Shown piece after piece: positions 22,558 to 34,044 of a stretch of DNA of 64,000 nt. The translations under genes were made by a program, and so were the position numbers. Under the pieces are notes generated by a model. That model was not told where the DNA came from and made no database searches. It saw nothing but the letters and a program-made list of their open reading frames with translations. The DNA comes from Sarocladium kiliense (taxonomy: Eukaryota > Ascomycota > Sordariomycetes > Hypocreales > Sarocladiaceae): the NCBI GenBank assembly GCA_030734395.1, contig JAUZTG010000048.1, forward strand, positions 744,001 through 808,000, in the 5' to 3' direction. How positions within the stretch are numbered: the first letter of the stretch is position 1; each line of letters opens with the position of its first letter.

Positions 22558-24688
22558 GTATGGCTAATGTTTGTGTATCGAGAATGTTTCTTACTGCGAG
22601 GCGTACTGGAGGAGTTTCTAGGAAGAAGCCGTACTCAGCTTTGGGGGTCTTAGACTGTAAGAAAGAATGAAAGGCGTGACTTGAAATGAGACACAGACAT
22701 GAACATCCAGGATATAGGTGTGAAAGAATACTGCCCATGCTACAGAGGCAGCTGCCAGCACCTGGCACCTGTTGTCACTCCTGCCATCCGAGACCTTGCC
22801 TTGCTATGATCCCGTGATATCTAGTCTCGTGATTTTCTCCTGGAACGCTCATCCTCAGCATTTTGACCATGCCAGCCTCAGATCAGCAAAAAAGCCCATC
22901 GCAACCCCATCCATCCGTGTCCGCTACCGCATCACCCGCTTCTGAGACACGCCGGCAACAGTCGCGCCTCGCCGGAGTTTCTCACAATGGCACGACAGCC
23001 ACCTCTTACCGCCCGCAAATCGAAGTCCTCGACCCCGCCGAGCCTCGCTGCAGACTTGATGCACCAGAACATACATACATTGCCGAACCGAAACCCTGCA
23101 TCGAAGATCATTGAGGGAGCTAGACTTCCTTTGGCCATTGAGAGATCATAGCGCCCGTCAACCCCTTGTCCCCGATCCGCGACGCACCGTCGAATCGGCG
23201 GTTTTAGAAGCAGTGTTCCAACCCCACTCATCCACATCACCGCCGCAGGCAAACCCTCGCTTGGGGTCTCGCGACTTGGCGTTTCGAATTGTGTCTGACG
23301 ATTGACTTTGTCGAACGAGACATGATGCTTAGAACACATGGAGGTGGTGGCTGAGTTGTGACAGCGGACTATAGGCCCTACCACATCTAGTTCAGCATTG
23401 ACGCACGTCGGCGGCTCACGTTTACATTCGTCAAACCTTGGAGACCCATATCATGGGGTGTCTCTGGCGTGTACGACCAAGGATCGCTACAGCATGACAG
23501 CACCGCAAGGCCACTTCCTGAGCCAGTACAGTCGCAGCGCTAAAGAGCCGAGCACCTGCAATGGAGAATTTGAACCCAGCGAGCTATCAATTGTGTAGGA
23601 GAGCTTTTAGAGTGAAGATGCATGGACGGCGAGTAATTCTCCCTACGTCGCTTACACCCACTCTGCTCGTAATTCTAACGTAATTTCCTCATCACTCACA
23701 GTTTCGAATCAATGACATACAGGCTACTCATCAATACGTGCTTTATTGACAAAACCAATGGACAACTCTCAGACTCGGCGTGTAAGACGGAGACGGGCAC
23801 CCAGACTTAGCGACAAGCATCAACAGTGAAGATTCGACAACCACTCCACTTTTTCAACATATGGTATGGTTCTTACACCCAGACACGAATGCAAGAGTTA
23901 CCAAAGATGGTAAGATGCAGAAATGCGCAGGTCCATCATCATTGCTTGTGCTCGCGACCTCTCAGCCCAAGCGGTATCGCGGCCAAGGGCTGGGTCTCCT
24001 TCCGCTCAGACCATGCGTTTCGTCAGTTTCAGCTCCACGACCGCACTTTGCAACGAAACCCCCCAACTCTTGCCCAATCGCAACTACGCAAAAGCACAGC
24101 CTCAGAAAAAGAAGCTCTAAGTTGTTTGTTTGACTCTAGAAAGAAGAAGAAAACCATCCAAGCAAACAAAAAGCTGCCCCTGAAACCGCAGATCTTTCTT
24201 TTCCACCCCTGGCCGAAGCAGATCAACCACCCTGGCACTCGTCAACTGAGCGCCCAATCGCAACATTCAGCGGCAGGTTCAGGAACGGGGCTTTGAGCTC
24301 GGAAGGTCGGCACCTCCGGGGCGCTTGCTAACCTCGTCCCCCAGATGTACACGATGCCCAGGAATAGCTTCGTCTGCAAAGGGAAAGCCTCGGCGTCGCA
24401 GCTTGTCGTCAACTACTGACCAGACGGGCTTTGGCCTGATGTGCGTGCATACCAAGAAAGGGGTCAGCCTTCTACAAGTATATAATCGTCCCCTCTTCCG
24501 GACGAGTATCCTCCCTTTCTGATCATCCTCATCACTCAATCATCTCTAGAGCAGTGCTCATAGTTCCTTTTGCCTTTCTTGTCTCTTCTTCTCTTCTTTG
24601 TCTTCTTTCACTTCTTCGCCCCGGCGGCAACTTGTAACACTTTGACATCACTACTTCGTCGTCTCATTTTACATTCTCTACATTCAAG
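22558..24688. other. Intergenic region before the Egh16-like gene
   Basis: No convincing gene in 2.1 kb. A pyrimidine-rich tract (CTTCTT repeats) at about 24565-24620 sits just upstream of the Egh16-like start, as is common in ascomycete core promoters. Confidence 0.4.
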
Positions 24689-25779
24689 ATGCGTTACGCT
24701 TTCGTTGCCTCTGCCCTTATTGCCGGCGCTTCTGCGCACGGTCTGGTCACCTCGATTGAGGGTGCCAATGGTGTGAGCATGCCTGGTCTCAGTGGTAAGT
24801 TATAACAAGCGGCTACGATCTTACCTGGCACCGTCTGACACTTCACTTTAGTTGCCGACGGCACTCCTCGTGACTGCTCTAGCAACGGCTGCGGCTCTCA
24901 AGCCGACACTGCCATCATTCGTGATCGTGACATGGGCTCTGGCCGCGCCACTGCTCTCGGCCGTACTCAGGGAAACGGCCCCATCGACGCCGCCGCCGTC
25001 ATCTCCACCTTCATGGGTGCCGGTGCCAGGGGCTCCTCCGCTCCTACCAACAACGGCACCGATGGTGCCACCGGTGAGGAGGACGATCTCTCAGGACTTA
25101 GTGGAGCCGCTGCCCAGCGCCGTGCTGAGCATAAGCGTCAGATCGGCAACCTCTTCGGTGGTGGTGGCCGCACTGGCGGTGGTCTTGGTGGTCTCTTCGG
25201 TGGCGGCGGTGGCAGCACTGGCATCGGCGGCCTTCTCGGTGGTGGTGGTGCCGGCAACGCCAATGACCGTGCCCCGGAGAGCATGGTGGCCGACACTGCT
25301 GGCCTTGGTAGCGAGGAGGGTCTCCCCACGGCTTCCGACTCTGGAGAGGTCAACATGGTCTTCCGTCAGGTAAGCTTCCGCACTTGGCAGATAATATCTG
25401 AAGCACTTGCTAACAATGATGAGCACAGATCAACCAGGATGGTGCTGGTCCCCTCACTGCCGAGATTGACGGCACTTCCGGAGGCACTGACCCCAACGCC
25501 TTCCAGACCGCTGAGGTCACCCAGGACGTGCCCGGTCTTGGTATCCAGGGTCTCTCTCTGGCTACCAACACCGATTTCCCCCTGACCGTCCAGATGCCTG
25601 CGGGTATGACCTGCGATGCCTCCGTCGGCGGCGCTGACAACGTCTGCATCGTCCGCGTCCGCAACGGTGCAGCTGCCGGCCCATTCGGTGGCTCTGCCGC
25701 TTTCACTCAGACCAACGCCGCCCGCAAGCGCGCCATTGCCTACCGCCTCAAGAAGCGCATGGCGCTCAGCCGCGATTAA
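24689..25779 (+). CDS. Egh16-like secreted protein (gEgh16/MAS-type)
   Basis: Exons 24689-24794, 24852-25369 and 25429-25779 (introns 57 and 59 nt), 324 aa. Residues 1-16 are a signal peptide ending ASA, so the mature protein begins with His17-Gly. The body matches Egh16-like proteins: NGCGSQADTAIIRD, TALGRTQGNGPIDAA, VNMVFRQINQDGAGPL, and the C-terminal MTCDASVGGADNVCIVRVRN. Four cysteines (two N-terminal, two C-terminal) probably form disulfides. A glycine-rich block at 134-170 follows a KR dibasic site (130-131). The family is fungal, secreted and, in some plant and insect pathogens, expressed during penetration; role here is inferred from family only. Confidence 0.88.
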
Positions 25780-26649
25780 AGGAATGGTCGATGTACAACC
25801 TTCGCCGCCATCATGATGTCGGTGGCTGGTGCACAGTGTGACACGGATAGACATCGGGGATAAGGGTGCAGCAGGATGTTGCAACTTGGGAGTTTTTGGT
25901 GCAAGCTTTTTAGTCTCTTCATGATTTTAGGAAATTTCGAGGAGACGGCCACTCATTCATGACCATACGATGCAAAGGGAGTAAAGACCATCTCAGGGCG
26001 TGCAGGAACACACACAGGTCTGGAAAGGGGGCTGATGATTTCATGGGCTTCGGGAGCTTTCTAGACACGGAGATTGTAGGGTTTCATCTTGGAGACGACA
26101 GAACAATAAGGAAAAGAGACATCGTTTTTCCCCTCAGGAATTTCGTCCCCATGGCGACAGTAGCAGCAGTGCCTTAAAATGGAGTACTCTCGAGTGAATT
26201 AGATGTGCCATGGCGACGAGCTGAGCTTAGATGGCTCTGTGCAGCATTGCTGAGGGGGGAGCAGCCTTGACGAAGAAAAAGGCAGAAAGGCAGCTTCTGT
26301 TAACATAATGAAGGAAGAGACTCTTAGTGAAGTTAGAATAAGCAAAACAAGAGGGCAGACGCTAGTCGTGAAGAAGGGAAATGCACCAAATGTCCTTTGG
26401 GAGTGTCATGAGTAATATGAAAAGGGACCCCAACTCCGTCTCTCAGTCCGGTACCGGCGAGAGAAGTGCAAGTGGAATATGCGCCACGGCATTGAAACGT
26501 TGAGAAGGTGATAAATGCAAGGTCACGTGAGCGCATAACTCTAGATGAAGAAACTGATAAAGGAGGATGGGGGTTTGGGGAGACTCGTCCTTCATTACCC
26601 CCGGATGAGGTGACCTATGATACAAACGCCAGGTCCTCACCAGCGTCGA
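25780..26649. other. Intergenic region between convergent genes
   Basis: 3' flanks of the Egh16-like gene and the CCHC zinc-knuckle gene. No supported coding region. Confidence 0.4.
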
Positions 26650-28767
26650 CTAATTCACATTCAGGTCAGTTCTGGCTATTTCTCGCAAGGGAATAGAGAT
26701 CCCATACTTATAAGCTGACTCGGTCCTAGGTCGTCGACGTTTCATCTGCGGCGAACGGCTGCTCTCATCACGGCGATGAGAGGAAGGCGGTGAAGGGGAC
26801 CTGCCTTCGGTGGGTGACTTTGGATCCTCCGATATACCAAGGAGGGCAGCTTCGAGTGAGTTGAGGCTGGATGCGGAGGAGCGGCGGGACCGGGTCGGTG
26901 AACCACGGGATACGGAGCGTCGCTCTCTGGATCGTGACCGATCGGCGGATTTGCGGTAGTTGGGGATATAGGAATCTTTCTTTCTGACATCACTCGGACG
27001 TCGACGCTTCGCAGCTCTCTTATCGCCGTTTTCCTCGACGTTGTCGTGATGAAGAGAGCGCTTGCGCGAATCTTCTGTACCTCCCCGTGGTGGTGACGCG
27101 AGCTTCTCTTTCCCCACCGCAGGCGGTACGTCTCCAGTACGTAAATGCTTCGGTATGGGTTCACCACAAGGCAATATTCCATCCACTACAAATGCCGGGT
27201 CGAATTCGATGACAGGCCAATATATTGTCTCGTGAACAGGCCGGATGTACTGCTCCAAGTTGTTGGGAGTGACAAACTCTGAAGCAACACAGACGGCGTC
27301 CCATTTACGAGGCAATAAAATCTCTTCGTGATAATCGAATGGAAGAGGGTTCCCTACCTCGTCTGGAGCGTGATTTGCCTCGGGTTCTTTGAATATTTCA
27401 GCAAATTCCCACTCCCAAGGATCGTCATCTGGATCTGAACTTTCGCCCAATCCAGGAGATGCCTGCCTGTCGTTGTCGAGCTCAGGGATGTTGACATGTT
27501 CAGTCGCTTGATCTGATGAGGTCGCTTTCTGTGGAGATATGTCTGATGCTGTCTGTGGCTCAGGTTGCTCCGCAGGAATAAGTTGCGTCGGGGCAGATTG
27601 TGTCGTTTCGCGTGCTTGGGTGTCAATCGAGATATTGCTTCGCCTTGAAGGTGGACGGTCTGCAGTCTCACAAGCCGGCGAGGCCCCCGGGCCTGTTCGC
27701 TCTCCATCTTTATTTTTGTTCCCATCTCTCTGTTTGTTTCCACGTTGACGATTTTTACGATCTTGATTCCGTTTATTATGCTTCCCACGCTGTACTTCTG
27801 GTTGAGTGTTGAGGCTTTGCGGTGGCTTCGGGGGAAGCGAGTGTATTAGCGGTGTAGGCAATTGAATGGGTCCCGATGCCGTTGATGATCCTCTTTTTTG
27901 AGACCCAGTATTGCGCTTTGCGGGAGGATTGTGATGAGGTGGGCCACGGTTGCGCTCGCCATGGTGGTTTGAGCGATGGGGTCGCGGAGGTGGTTCGGAC
28001 GGATGACCATGAAAATGGCTTCTCGAACGACCATACGAAGCTGGAGGAGGCGGCGAACCATATGAGGGCGGAGGAAGTGATGGCGGGGGGTACCGTTGCG
28101 GCTCCGGTCCTCTCTCGGGGAAGGCATGATATCCTGGGGGAGAAGGGCCATAGTGTGGAGGAGGTGGAGGGGGTGGTGGCTGTTGCTGATAGCCATGCAT
28201 ATGATGAGCATCATAGTTGTATGTTGGAGGTCGAGGATAGCCGTGAGGAGGTCCTGGAGGCGTGGGCGGGTAGTGGGAGTCGACATGATGTTGTGCTGGG
28301 TAGTCTGGTGGAGGCTGTGCTGGGGGGTATCCCGAGGGTGGGGGCGGATAGTGATGATAAGTTGGAGGACCTGGAGCTGGAGGTGGTCCTGCTGGAGGAT
28401 ATGGCGCGTGGGAGTGATAGGCTGCATTTGATGGTGGATAGCTGCTCACAGGCGGCGGAGGAGGGTGTGGCCCAGGCGGAGGGCCATATTTCGTTATGAT
28501 AGGACCCTTGTGTTTCTTGGGCGGACCGCGGCGGTCCCTATTTGCTCCATTGCCGCTGCCAGGACGAGTATTAGAGGAATTCCTCCATGCAGCGAGACCG
28601 CTGTGATCATGTCAATGTTGATACAAGCAAATACTCAAAGGCTCATGAACTCACGCTGGGGTCTGCCTTGTCGGCTCAGGACATGCTACAGCCCAATGCC
28701 CTGGAGCACCACAATTGTAGCATTGTGGCTCCTCTGAGCCATACCCAGGAAGGTTATTGCCGCTCAT
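26650..28767 (-). CDS. CCHC zinc-knuckle protein with Pro-rich and SR-like regions
   Basis: Exons 28655-28767 and 26650-28600 (54-nt intron, GTGAGT...CAG) give 687 aa. A single zinc knuckle, CYNCGAPGHWAVAC, lies at about residues 16-29. It is followed by a long Pro/Tyr/His-rich low-complexity stretch, a charged middle region, a short folded-looking segment (LPRKWDAVCVASEFVTPNNLEQYI) and an Arg/Ser-rich C-terminal third. The layout suggests a nuclear RNA-binding or splicing-related protein; no specific function is known to me. The start at 28767 is the first ATG before the knuckle. The same frame runs upstream without a stop to about 28888 and joins protein-like sequence there, so the ancestral protein may have been longer. 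Confidence 0.75.
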
Positions 28768-29482
28768 GGCTCCTCGGCAGACGTGCAATCCCCAAGCCGT
28801 TAAGGAACTCTCATAGATACCATTCAATTTGATTGCCGGCCAGATGACCAAGCAGGAGTTGGCGAATACGGCGTCGCGGGATATCTGGAATGATGATCAT
28901 AAGCGACAAGGTCGTCGTGTGCTGACCTTGTGCCTTCTCTGTAGTTATGTCGCCTGAAGCTGTGAATATCTGTCCTGATTCATCAGCATCGCATTCGACG
29001 AGGAGTGAATATTCAGATGCTACCTCGGATGGATAGGAGCAGCCAGCGTCCTCCAACTGCATGCGACAATGAATTCAGTCGTCCTGGTTCCAACCGGCAG
29101 ACGTCTTGCCCGAGTTGACAATGTTGTGGAAGATTTGTTTTGAAGCTGCAATGCCCGAGACCGCTCGTTCAAGCTCGCATAGCCTGGTCACACGTGAAGT
29201 GGGCGCACGGGCCAAGAGAATAGAGGATATGCGCCATGAGGTCGCACAGCGTCCTTCTGCGAGATTCGACGGATGAAATGCAGCCGAGGCCGCTGCCTGG
29301 AATAAACAATGCACGCAGATCTCCGTTCTTGGTCCCAATCTGCAAGTACAAAAGCTGCGCGGCTGAGAGCCGGTTACATGGGTGATGACGATGGGTTCGG
29401 ATGCGCTGCTACTGGAGGTGAGACCCTGAAACCCGAAACCTTGTCGCGTCGACGTGGAGAGCGAAGAGGCAGCAGCTTCCAC
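28768..29482 (-). pseudogene. Frame-broken coding remnant upstream of the zinc-knuckle gene
   Basis: Collinear, protein-like fragments appear in different frames of the minus strand. From 29482 downward: a segment with EPIVITHVTGSQPRSF, then a frame change to LQIGTKNGDLRALFIPG and SVESRRRTLCDLMAHILYSLG, a change near 29180 to ELERAVSGIAASKQIFHN, a TGA at 29075-29077 with the same frame continuing through LEDAGCSYPSEVASEYSLLV and FTASGDITTE, and a last change near 28885 into RDAVFANSCLVIWPAIKLNG and LTAWGLHVCRGA, which runs straight into the zinc-knuckle start. I found no splice pairs that repair the internal breaks. It looks like the decayed N-terminal part of the same gene; sequencing indels are the alternative. 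Confidence 0.45.
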
Positions 29483-29984
29483 CCCACCACTGCGACCAGC
29501 CAGCCTGTCATCAGCCGGAGTATTGCCGAGCAGCCACAGGGGAAATCAGAGCTAAACGCAGCGAGTCGAAGCTGTTGGGACAGTGCCTGAGACCCGCCGA
29601 GCTAGAGCTGGGGACGTTTCGTCTGGAAATTGTAGTGTGTTGTAAGCAGCCTCGCCAGACATCGGTCTCTCCACGGCCAACCATCCCTCCGCCGCCTTTC
29701 TTCAACTGCCGCAGCAAGGCAACGCCCACCATGTCTGACGTCTGCCAGCTCGATCTTTAGCTTGAGCTTCAAACTCGTCAGCTCGTTCTTTGCGCCATCA
29801 CCGATGTGATCACACTCAGCCCCTTCGATCATGTTGATACACCTCCCAAGCGCTCCTCCAGTTCCCTTACTCGCCTGGAGCGCAGACCGGCCAGCTTGAG
29901 CCTTCTTCCGCGCAGCAGATTGCTTCTTTTCGAACTCGACACTATCCTTGCCGATATTCTACTCCGCCGAAATTCCTGCCCGCC
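29483..29984. other. Intergenic region and PPG1 5' leader
   Basis: CT/CG-rich leader sequence ahead of the phosphatase gene. No coding feature supported. Confidence 0.4.
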
Positions 29985-31014
29985 ATGCCCAGCCTCCCAG
30001 CGTCGGTCGATCTTGACGAGTGCATCTCTCGCCTCTACAAGAAAGAGCTCCTCGCCGAGTCGGTCATCGAGGCTATCTGTGCAAAGACAAAAGAGCTCCT
30101 TATGCGCGAGAGCAATGTCGTCCACGTCCGCGCGCCCGTCACAGTTGTCGGCGACATCCATGGCCAGTTCTTCGATCTGATTGAGATCTTTAGAATTGGC
30201 GGATATTGCCCGGATACGAACTACCTCTTCTTAGGCGACTACGTAGATCGCGGCATGTTCAGTGTGGAAACCATCTCCTTACTTGTCTGTTTAAAACTAC
30301 GATACCCCGATCGCGTGCATCTGATCCGCGGCAACCACGAGTCCCGAGGCGTTACACAGTCGTACGGGTTCTATACCGAGTGTTCACGAAAGTATGGCAA
30401 TGCCAACGTCTGGCACTACTTTACCGACATGTTTGACTTTTTGACGCTGAGCGTCGTCATCAACAACCAAATATTCTGCGTCCACGGAGGTAAGCCAGCT
30501 TTGCCAGACCACGGCTTCACCTATTTGGTAAGGCCTTTGTACTGACTACGACCCAGGTTTATCGCCATCCATACACTCTATCGACCAGATCAAGATCATA
30601 GATCGCTTTCGCGAGATCCCCCACGAAGGGCCCATGGCGGACCTCGTCTGGTCCGATCCAGACCCAGACCGCGACGAGTTCTCCCTCTCACCCCGTGGCG
30701 CCGGCTACACCTTCGGCGCCCAAGTCGTCAAGAAGTTCCTTGCCGTAAACAACATGTCCCACATCCTCCGCGCCCACCAGCTCTGCCAAGAAGGATTCCA
30801 AGTCCTATACGACGACCGGCTGAGTACAGTTTGGAGCGCTCCGAACTACTGCTACCGGTGTGGCAACATGGCGAGTGTGCTTGAGGTTAGCGATGCTGGG
30901 GAGAGGTTTTTTAACGTCTTTGCCGCTGCGCCGGAAAACGATACACATAAGGATATCCAGCCGGGGAGTGAGAAAGCTGCAGATGGGAACACTATGCCGG
31001 ACTATTTCTTATAG
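29985..31014 (+). CDS. ppg1: PP2A-like serine/threonine phosphatase catalytic subunit Ppg1
   Basis: Exons 29985-30489 and 30557-31014 (67-nt intron splitting the Gly codon of CVHGG-LSPS) give 320 aa. All PPP-family metal and phosphate motifs are present: GDIHGQ, GDYVDRG, RGNHESR, the HGG of the fourth motif, and SAPNYCYR. The C terminus is DYFL, the methylation tail of PP2A-type enzymes. The N-terminal LDECISRLYKKELL and the middle sequence fit the Ppg1 branch rather than PP2A, Sit4 or PP4. Ppg1 works in a STRIPAK/Far-type complex, with roles in glycogen metabolism, development and cell-wall stress in fungi. Confidence 0.93.
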
Positions 31015-31331
31015 ACGGTTTGTTGGCGGGGCTTGCCTGGAGACGAAGAAACGGCTTATTGTACGACACAAGAATGTCCACGTGCGGAAGGCTTGTATAT
31101 GACACTTCTATCACACATCATATCATCTCAGCGAGGATCTCTTTGTGATATCAATTCTTGCTGTTTTCTTATCTGATGGCTAGCCTCCGTCAAAATGTTG
31201 CATCGCAGAAATGACTATCCAACAACCAAATAGGCGCTTCGAAATATTCTCGTCTTTGATCCAAGCTCCGACGTAATTCTCGTCTCTCATGATACTCTGG
31301 CATTTTGGAACCCCTCAAGTTGAACCGTTAT
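31015..31331. other. Short intergenic region between convergent genes
   Basis: 3' flanks of the Ppg1 and Rho-GDI genes. Nothing else seen. Confidence 0.4.
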
Positions 31332-32179
31332 CTACCAGTCCTTGGCAATGTCGAAGCTCCACTCGAATTGCAGATGCGTCTTCTTATCGTCGTCGACGAA
31401 GCTGGAGATGGCGTTGTAGTGGCCGCGGGCGAGCATACCAGAGGGAGCTTCCTCCTCTTGGACTGTGGAAGGTGTCAGCACATGTCGTGAAGCCACATGA
31501 GTTTCGCAATGTCGTAATACTTACACTTCTTGATGTACGTGGGCTGCTTGTCGGTATTAGGAGCATAGCTTCCCTATATCAGAATCAGTATAACGTTCTC
31601 AAGCTTCGCCAAGCAGGATTAGACGCACAATCATTTCGGAGTCCTTAGACACCTTGATGCCCTTCCTCTTCACAACTTGAACGTAGTGCAGACCGCTCAA
31701 AATCTCGTGCTGGACCTTGAACTTCGCGCTCATAGTGAACTTGGCGTTCTCCTTGATCTTGAAGGGCTTGTCCTTAAGAGTGGTCTCGGAACCGGGGGCG
31801 GACAGGTCGATAGTGACGGGATCACGGCCGGGTGAGTCCATGGTCAGGGAGAGGATGACACAGACACGAGGGTCGTTGGGGTCGGAGATGTCCTTGCCGC
31901 CACCGAGGCCGAGAGATTCCTTGTAGCGCTGGAGGGACTCGTCGCCGGCATCTGAATTCATAGCTGTCAGTATGATCTGGGCCAATTGAGGGGGGTTGTT
32001 TGTAGGTGCCCGGAGGTGGTTGGCCAATGGTCGTCCACTCCTCAATTGAGGTTGCGAACATGACAAGAGTAAAGGGACTCACCCATCTGCTGATATTCTG
32101 CCAAGCTCTGCTTTGGTTGGGAGAGCTTGTAGCCAGAGGTCTCCTCCGGCATAGTATCTTCGGCCTCGTGGGACGCCAT
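31332..32179 (-). CDS. rdi1: Rho GDP-dissociation inhibitor
   Basis: Four minus-strand exons: 32083-32179, 31629-31951, 31525-31573 and 31332-31462 (introns 131, 55 and 62 nt) joining in frame to 199 aa, the usual RhoGDI length. The flexible N-terminal arm includes LAEYQQMDAGDESLQRYKESLG, which contacts the Rho switch regions. The immunoglobulin-like C-terminal domain shows YVQVVKRKGIKVSKDSEMIGSYAPN and the terminal WSFDIAKDW. The protein extracts prenylated Rho GTPases such as Cdc42 and Rho1 from membranes and keeps them GDP-bound in the cytosol. Confidence 0.95.
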
Positions 32180-32867
32180 CGTGATGGTTTATATGGGGTT
32201 GGGGACAGTGATGTTGGGGTAGATCTTGATTTTGACAACCCAGGTGAAAGCGATGCAATCTGTGAGGTCCGTCTACCAGCAGAGTATCGGGGAATTTGGA
32301 GTAACGTATGTAAGGTGGTTAAGAGAGTCGGAAGGAGGAGAAACGGTCAGAGCAACGGTGTGGTGGTGTGGTAGGTTGCGGTGACGATGGAGGGGCAACT
32401 GGGAGGGGAGAGGGGACCTCCAGGTGGGGTTTCAGGGGCCATGAGCGCCAGGCGGTGGCCACTGCACTGAAGATCTGTCAGTGGGCTCGGGACCAGTGGA
32501 ACAAGCCGCGTGCCACGAGGGGCTTCGGCTGTGCTGTCTCAGTGAGGGGACATGGCTGTTACTCAGGGGCTCCAGAAACCAGGCACTGTGTCGACTTTGT
32601 GTCGGAGACGAGGGCACCACGTCGTCAGAGGCGTGGCCTAGTCATGAGGTCAGGATGACTTCACGTCGGTAACCGGAGACGAAGTGCCGTGAGGGCGGTA
32701 TCATGGTTCCCGATAAGTGTGTTGTAGACTAATGCATTTCGAAGCCAGAGCTGGTTGTTCGATGCGCACAAGTAACATAAGGTTGTTGCACATCAGGTTT
32801 GCTGGACGGATCAAGTGAGACTGGGCAAGTGATGCTTTGCAGGTTGTGACCTTCTCTCAAGTGCCAC
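32180..32867. other. Intergenic region, RDI1 promoter side
   Basis: Upstream region of the Rho-GDI gene. No supported gene. Confidence 0.35.
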
Positions 32868-33274
32868 CTAGCAAGCACGGCTGTACTGACAATATTCATG
32901 AACCATATTCTCTGAGATTAAGCATTGCAGCCCAAGCACCAGGAAGTGCAGGATCAGTACGATGACTTGGACAGCTGCTATTCGCTCACAACGGGACGGA
33001 CCGCTGATGGCTCGAAAAGGGCTGAACTGGGGCCGCACTTGCCACCATAGCTGGATGCCCAGTACGATGATGTTTATGATCACTGTTGAAACGACCGAAG
33101 CTGATTTGGTATTTACAAGACTTCTCGAGAATGTTGCATCTTTACAGATGTCGCCCATGAAGCAATTGCCACGGGTCTGCAGGGTAAGGCTTTCTAACCT
33201 GTGGTACATGAGAGCGGCGTTAAGGAAATACTTACCTGGCCATCATTGCATTCCGCTAATCCCAAGGTACCCCA
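32868..33274 (-). CDS. Possible small membrane protein (partial, two exons resolved)
   Basis: Two minus-strand segments, 33236-33274 and 32868-33176, are linked by a consensus intron (GTAAGT at 33235 to CTGCAG at 33177, 59 nt). They join in phase 0 and read ECNDGQTRGNCFMGDICK across the junction, a cysteine-containing luminal-looking stretch. Two hydrophobic segments follow (VVSTVIINIIVLGIQLWW and AVQVIVLILHFLVLGLQC), ending at TAG 32868-32870. The first coding exon and start codon are not identified; an acceptor-like TAG precedes 33274. Family unrecognised, and the 3' end may also be spliced. Confidence 0.35.
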
Positions 33275-34044
33275 CTACGGTAAATTGCATTCTGCTCCTG
33301 CATGATGCATTCTGCCGTTACTGAGCTTGCAGCAGCTGTCAGATTTTGGTGCTGCTAGGCAAGCTACAGCAGTCGAGAAACCCTTGATGATCACGCCAGT
33401 GGCCATTTCAGGCCCGCTCGCTGTCTTGTTGCACCCGTTCAGGGACCCAACCGCCTAAAACGGAACCTCCCCTTCCCATGCCTCCACCCATCCCTGGGCT
33501 GATGCTGGCCTCTCCACGGTCGCCACACACACACGCCCCCAAGCACGGAACCCTTCCCATTCATCCATCCGCACCCACCCTGGTCTGGTCTCTTCAACAT
33601 CTCATTTGCGACACACGCGCCGCACCCTCGCCCAATTCCTCTCTTTTTTTCCCCGACCAGAGGATCGCGAACTGTCCCTTCCCCATCCTTGTCCCCATCC
33701 CTTCACCTGTCCCCAACGAACGACAGCTCTGTCGCCTCTGCTTTGCAGCTCCGGCGATCCTGCAATTCACCTCAGTGTCGGTTTTTGACGCGATCAAGAC
33801 TCAATTGTCACCCTGGGTGAGTATCTGTCAGCATCTCACGCGCGTGCCTGACCAACCCCTGGTCCCTGCGGCCCTGCGAACATGCTCCATCTCCACGCTA
33901 AGAACACCCAACTGACGCGATCAATTCTCAGTCGGAGACTCGCACCGCGCAAACCATCTTGTCCCATTTCTCGATACGTCGCGACCGCGCCGAACCGAGT
34001 CTCGCACCGCTATCTCACCTTCTGGTCCTGACGTGATCAATACG
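33275..34044. other. Intergenic region and leader of the Bqt4-like gene
   Basis: C-rich and CT-rich from about 33460 to 34040, typical of a long 5' leader. No gene supported. Confidence 0.4.

Noticed and set aside
28850..29062. Short minus-strand open frame as a separate gene
   Set aside because: Fits better as one piece of the frame-broken region leading into the zinc-knuckle gene.
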